DNA from: Oscillospiraceae bacterium
GTDB taxonomy: Bacteria; Bacillota; Clostridia; Oscillospirales; Oscillospiraceae
Length of the DNA: 61,439 bases
NCBI GenBank assembly: GCA_017622295.1
Contig: JAGARK010000034.1
Location: 1-61,439 of the forward strand
Direction: 5' to 3'
In this document: piece by piece, positions 58,185-61,439 of the stretch
Position numbering within the stretch: position 1 is the first letter of the stretch
How the letters are laid out: each line of letters begins with the position of its first letter
Program-made: the position numbers and the translations under genes
Notes under the pieces: model-generated
The model's database searches: none
Told to the model about the DNA's origin: nothing
What the model saw: only the letters and a program-made list of their open reading frames with translations

Positions 58185-58211
58185 TTAGCACTCAGAAGTT
58201 AGGAGTGCTAA
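58185..58211 (+). promoter_or_regulatory. CIRCE element (HrcA operator)
   Basis: TTAGCACTC (58185-58193), nine bases, GAGTGCTAA (58203-58211): the exact CIRCE consensus. HrcA repression of groES-groEL is expected. Confidence 0.97.
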
Positions 58212-58288
58212 AATTAAGTAGATAAATGCAGGAGGGCCCGTCCCGTACCTGCGGTCTAAATATACTTTAACGTATGGAGGAAGTAACT

Positions 58289-58564
58289 ATGAAACTCAAG
58301 CCCATGGCAGACAACATTCTGCTCAAGCAGCACGAGGCAGCCGAGCAGAGCGTCGGCGGCATCATCCTGGCTACCACCACCAAGGAAAAGCCCGCCATTT
58401 ACGAGGTCGTTTCCGTCGGCCCCGGCACCAAGGATGTGGAAATGATCATCAAGACCGGTGACAAGGTCGTCGTCAGCAAGTTTGTCGGCACCGACATCAC
58501 CCTGGACAAAGTCGATTACAAGTTCGTCAAGCAGGACGACGTCCTGGCCGTCGTCACCGACTGA
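58289..58564 (+). CDS. groES: Co-chaperonin GroES
   Basis: A 91-residue co-chaperonin, heptameric lid of GroEL. MKLKPMADNILLKQHE, the mobile loop AEQSVGGIILATTTKEKP and the late VDYKFVKQDDVLAVV are typical. ATG 58289 follows GGAGGAAG; it is first in the heat-shock operon under CIRCE control, 18 bases before groEL. Confidence 0.97.
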   Translation: MKLKPMADNILLKQHEAAEQSVGGIILATTTKEKPAIYEVVSVGPGTKDVEMIIKTGDKVVVSKFVGTDITLDKVDYKFVKQDDVLAVVTD

Positions 58565-58579
58565 TTGGGAGGATTCTGA

Positions 58580-60217
<1,638 letters not shown>

Positions 60218-60232
60218 TCCCCCAACAACCGT

Positions 60233-60258
60233 GCCCCCGGCATCCGCCGGGGGCCTTT
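60233..60258 (+). terminator. Terminator of groES-groEL
   Basis: GCCCCCGGC (60233-60241) pairs with GCCGGGGGC (60246-60254), then CTTTT. Confidence 0.88.
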
Positions 60259-60275
60259 TCATATGCTGAGGCTGA

Positions 60276-60382
60276 AAATTGCAGTTTGTCTCGCCGATTA
60301 CGAACATCCCTTGTATCGGCGGGCATTGCCCGTCCGGCACGCCAATGGCCGTCCGGTTCACAGAAAGTTTACTGCAAAGATA
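60276..60382. repeat. Palindromic intergenic repeat, type I copy R7 (decayed right end)
   Basis: AAATTGCAGTTTGTC (60276-60290) is the left end; TTTACTGCAAAGAT near 60368-60381 looks like a decayed right end. The interior matches R6 in reverse complement. The ftsH promoter follows 12 bases later. Confidence 0.7.
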
Positions 60383-60393
60383 TGGAATCTTCG

Positions 60394-60422
60394 TTGCCGT
60401 AGGCAAAAAAATGTGATATGAT
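60394..60422 (+). promoter_or_regulatory. Promoter of ftsH
   Basis: TTGCCG (60394-60399), 17-base spacer, TATGAT (60417-60422). Confidence 0.7.
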
Positions 60423-60462
60423 GGGCAAAATAAAACGAAATCATAAGGAGGCGAGCCATTTT

Positions 60463-61439
60463 ATGGATCAGAATCGCAACGATTCCTCCAACAACGGCCC
60501 CAAGGGGCCCGATGAAAAGAATCCCAAAAAAATCTGGCTGATCCTGGTCATCACCGTGGTGGCAGTCCTTGCCATCGGCAGCATCTACAACATGATCAGC
60601 AAGAGCCAATATAACCAGACCACCTGGTCCGATTTCCAGGAAGCCCGGCTGTCCGACAATCTGGCGGAGGTGGAGCTCCACTATGACCGGATCGTCTATC
60701 TGACCCGGGACCAGGCAGAACTCCCCGCGTCCCAGCAGAAAGCCTGCTACACGGGCCTCCCCAGCGGCAGCGACACCATGGCCCTGGCCAACGAGCTGGT
60801 GGCAAGCGGCGTCAAGGTGGACCGGATCATTACCGAGGACAATTCCGGCATTATGATGATCCTCTACTACCTGTTCATGGGCCTGATGATCTTCGGTCTG
60901 ATGACCTTTATCACCAGGCGCATGGGCGGCGAGGGCATGATGGGCGGCTTCGGCAAATCCAAGGCCAAGGTCTATATGGAGAAGCAGACCGGAATTACCT
61001 TCAAGGATGTGGCCGGCCAGGATGAAGCCAAGGAATCCCTCCAGGAGATCATCGATTTTCTCCACAATCCCCAGAAGTATACCGATATCGGCGCAAAGCT
61101 GCCCAAGGGTGCCCTGCTGGTGGGCTCTCCCGGTACTGGCAAGACCCTCCTTGCCAAGGCCGTTGCCGGCGAGGCGGACGTCCCCTTCTTCTCCATCTCC
61201 GGCTCCGACTTTGTGGAGATGTTCGTGGGCATGGGCGCAAGCCGCGTCCGCGACCTCTTTAAGGAAGCCCAGAAGGTGGCTCCCTGCATTATTTTCATTG
61301 ACGAAATTGATGCCGTGGGACGCAGCCGTGACAACCGCTACGGCTCCAACTCCGAGCAGGAGCAGACCCTGAACCAGCTCCTGAATGAAATTGACGGCTT
61401 CGAGCCCAGCAAGGGCATCGTGTGTCTGGCCGCTACCAA
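60463..61439 (+). CDS. ftsH: ATP-dependent zinc metalloprotease FtsH, 5' part
   Basis: The first 325 codons are visible, running off the right edge. Two membrane helices (about residues 26-45 and 128-150) flank an extracellular part; the AAA domain follows with [20 protein letters not shown], Walker [22 protein letters not shown] (Ser where most FtsH have Pro), pore motif [18 protein letters not shown] and Walker [15 protein letters not shown]. The HExxH protease site lies beyond the window. It degrades misfolded membrane and regulatory proteins. ATG 60463 follows AAGGAGG. Confidence 0.97.
   Translation, partial: MDQNRNDSSNNGPKGPDEKNPKKIWLILVITVVAVLAIGSIYNMISKSQYNQTTWSDFQEARLSDNLAEVELHYDRIVYLTRDQAELPASQQKACYTGLPSGSDTMALANELVASGVKVDRIITEDNSGIMMILYYLFMGLMIFGLMTFITRRMGGEGMMGGFGKSKAKVYMEKQTGITFKDVAGQDEAKESLQEIIDFLHNPQKYTDIGAKLPKGALLVGSPGTGKTLLAKAVAGEADVPFFSISGSDFVEMFVGMGASRVRDLFKEAQKVAPCIIFIDEIDAVGRSRDNRYGSNSEQEQTLNQLLNEIDGFEPSKGIVCLAAT

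Overview
The window reads as a chromosomal segment of a GC-rich, low-oxygen, spore-forming Gram-positive bacterium, most likely a gut member of the Clostridia (Oscillospirales/Ruminococcaceae type). The basis: bofA and spoIVB homologues of the pro-sigma-K checkpoint, clean sigma-A promoters (TTGACA-N17-TATAAT), a CIRCE/HrcA site before groES-groEL, two yybP-ykoY-type manganese riboswitches, a short HisG paired with HisZ, and a CdaR-controlled glycerate operon. The taxonomic placement is inference; no rRNA or tRNA gene was seen.

Layout. 1-0.8 kb: cut-off IS1595-type transposase start and an AT-rich DJ-1/PfpI gene. 0.9-12.6 kb: bofA, an MscS channel, an ECF sigma/anti-sigma pair, CapA-like protein plus alanine racemase, an OmpR-type two-component system, an XRE/TPR regulator and a DUF975 membrane protein. 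12.6-16.6 kb: nifS-nifU-Rrf2 iron-sulfur operon, free-methionine-sulfoxide reductase, spoIVB and a small conserved protein. 16.6-20.4 kb: small AT-richer accessory genes including a frameshifted gene and a gene remnant, then an SDR enzyme and RidA. 20.6-25.4 kb: glycerate cluster (metallo-hydrolase, CdaR regulator, GntP permease, glycerate kinase). 25.4-31.4 kb: zinc-ribbon proteins and a ruvC-ruvA-ruvB operon led by an unlisted 52-residue membrane peptide. 31.5-35 kb: DUF3786 protein, purine nucleoside phosphorylase, cation:proton antiporter, phosphoribosyltransferase. 35.2-42.6 kb: nine-gene histidine operon hisZGDCBHAF-IE. 43-45.6 kb: MFS transporter, TrmH-type methyltransferase, membrane protein. 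45.65-51.75 kb: eight intact phage head/packaging/connector genes with no integrase, tail fibre, lysis or replication genes. 51.9-54.7 kb: tcdA and the divergent cysteine pair cysK/cysE. 54.8-58 kb: two paralogous CaCA-family cation exchangers, each behind its own manganese-type riboswitch, around an amidohydrolase. 58.1 kb-end: groES-groEL and the 5' part of ftsH.

The most notable non-gene structure is a family of palindromic intergenic repeats (seven copies seen). Six lie at or just before the promoter or start of a gene, and in two cases the repeat end itself appears to supply the -35 hexamer. Other items of interest are the head-only phage cassette with an intrinsic terminator in front of it, the twin riboswitch/exchanger loci, the back-to-back cysK/cysE promoters sharing a palindrome, and a perfect 34-bp hairpin between tcdA and cysK.
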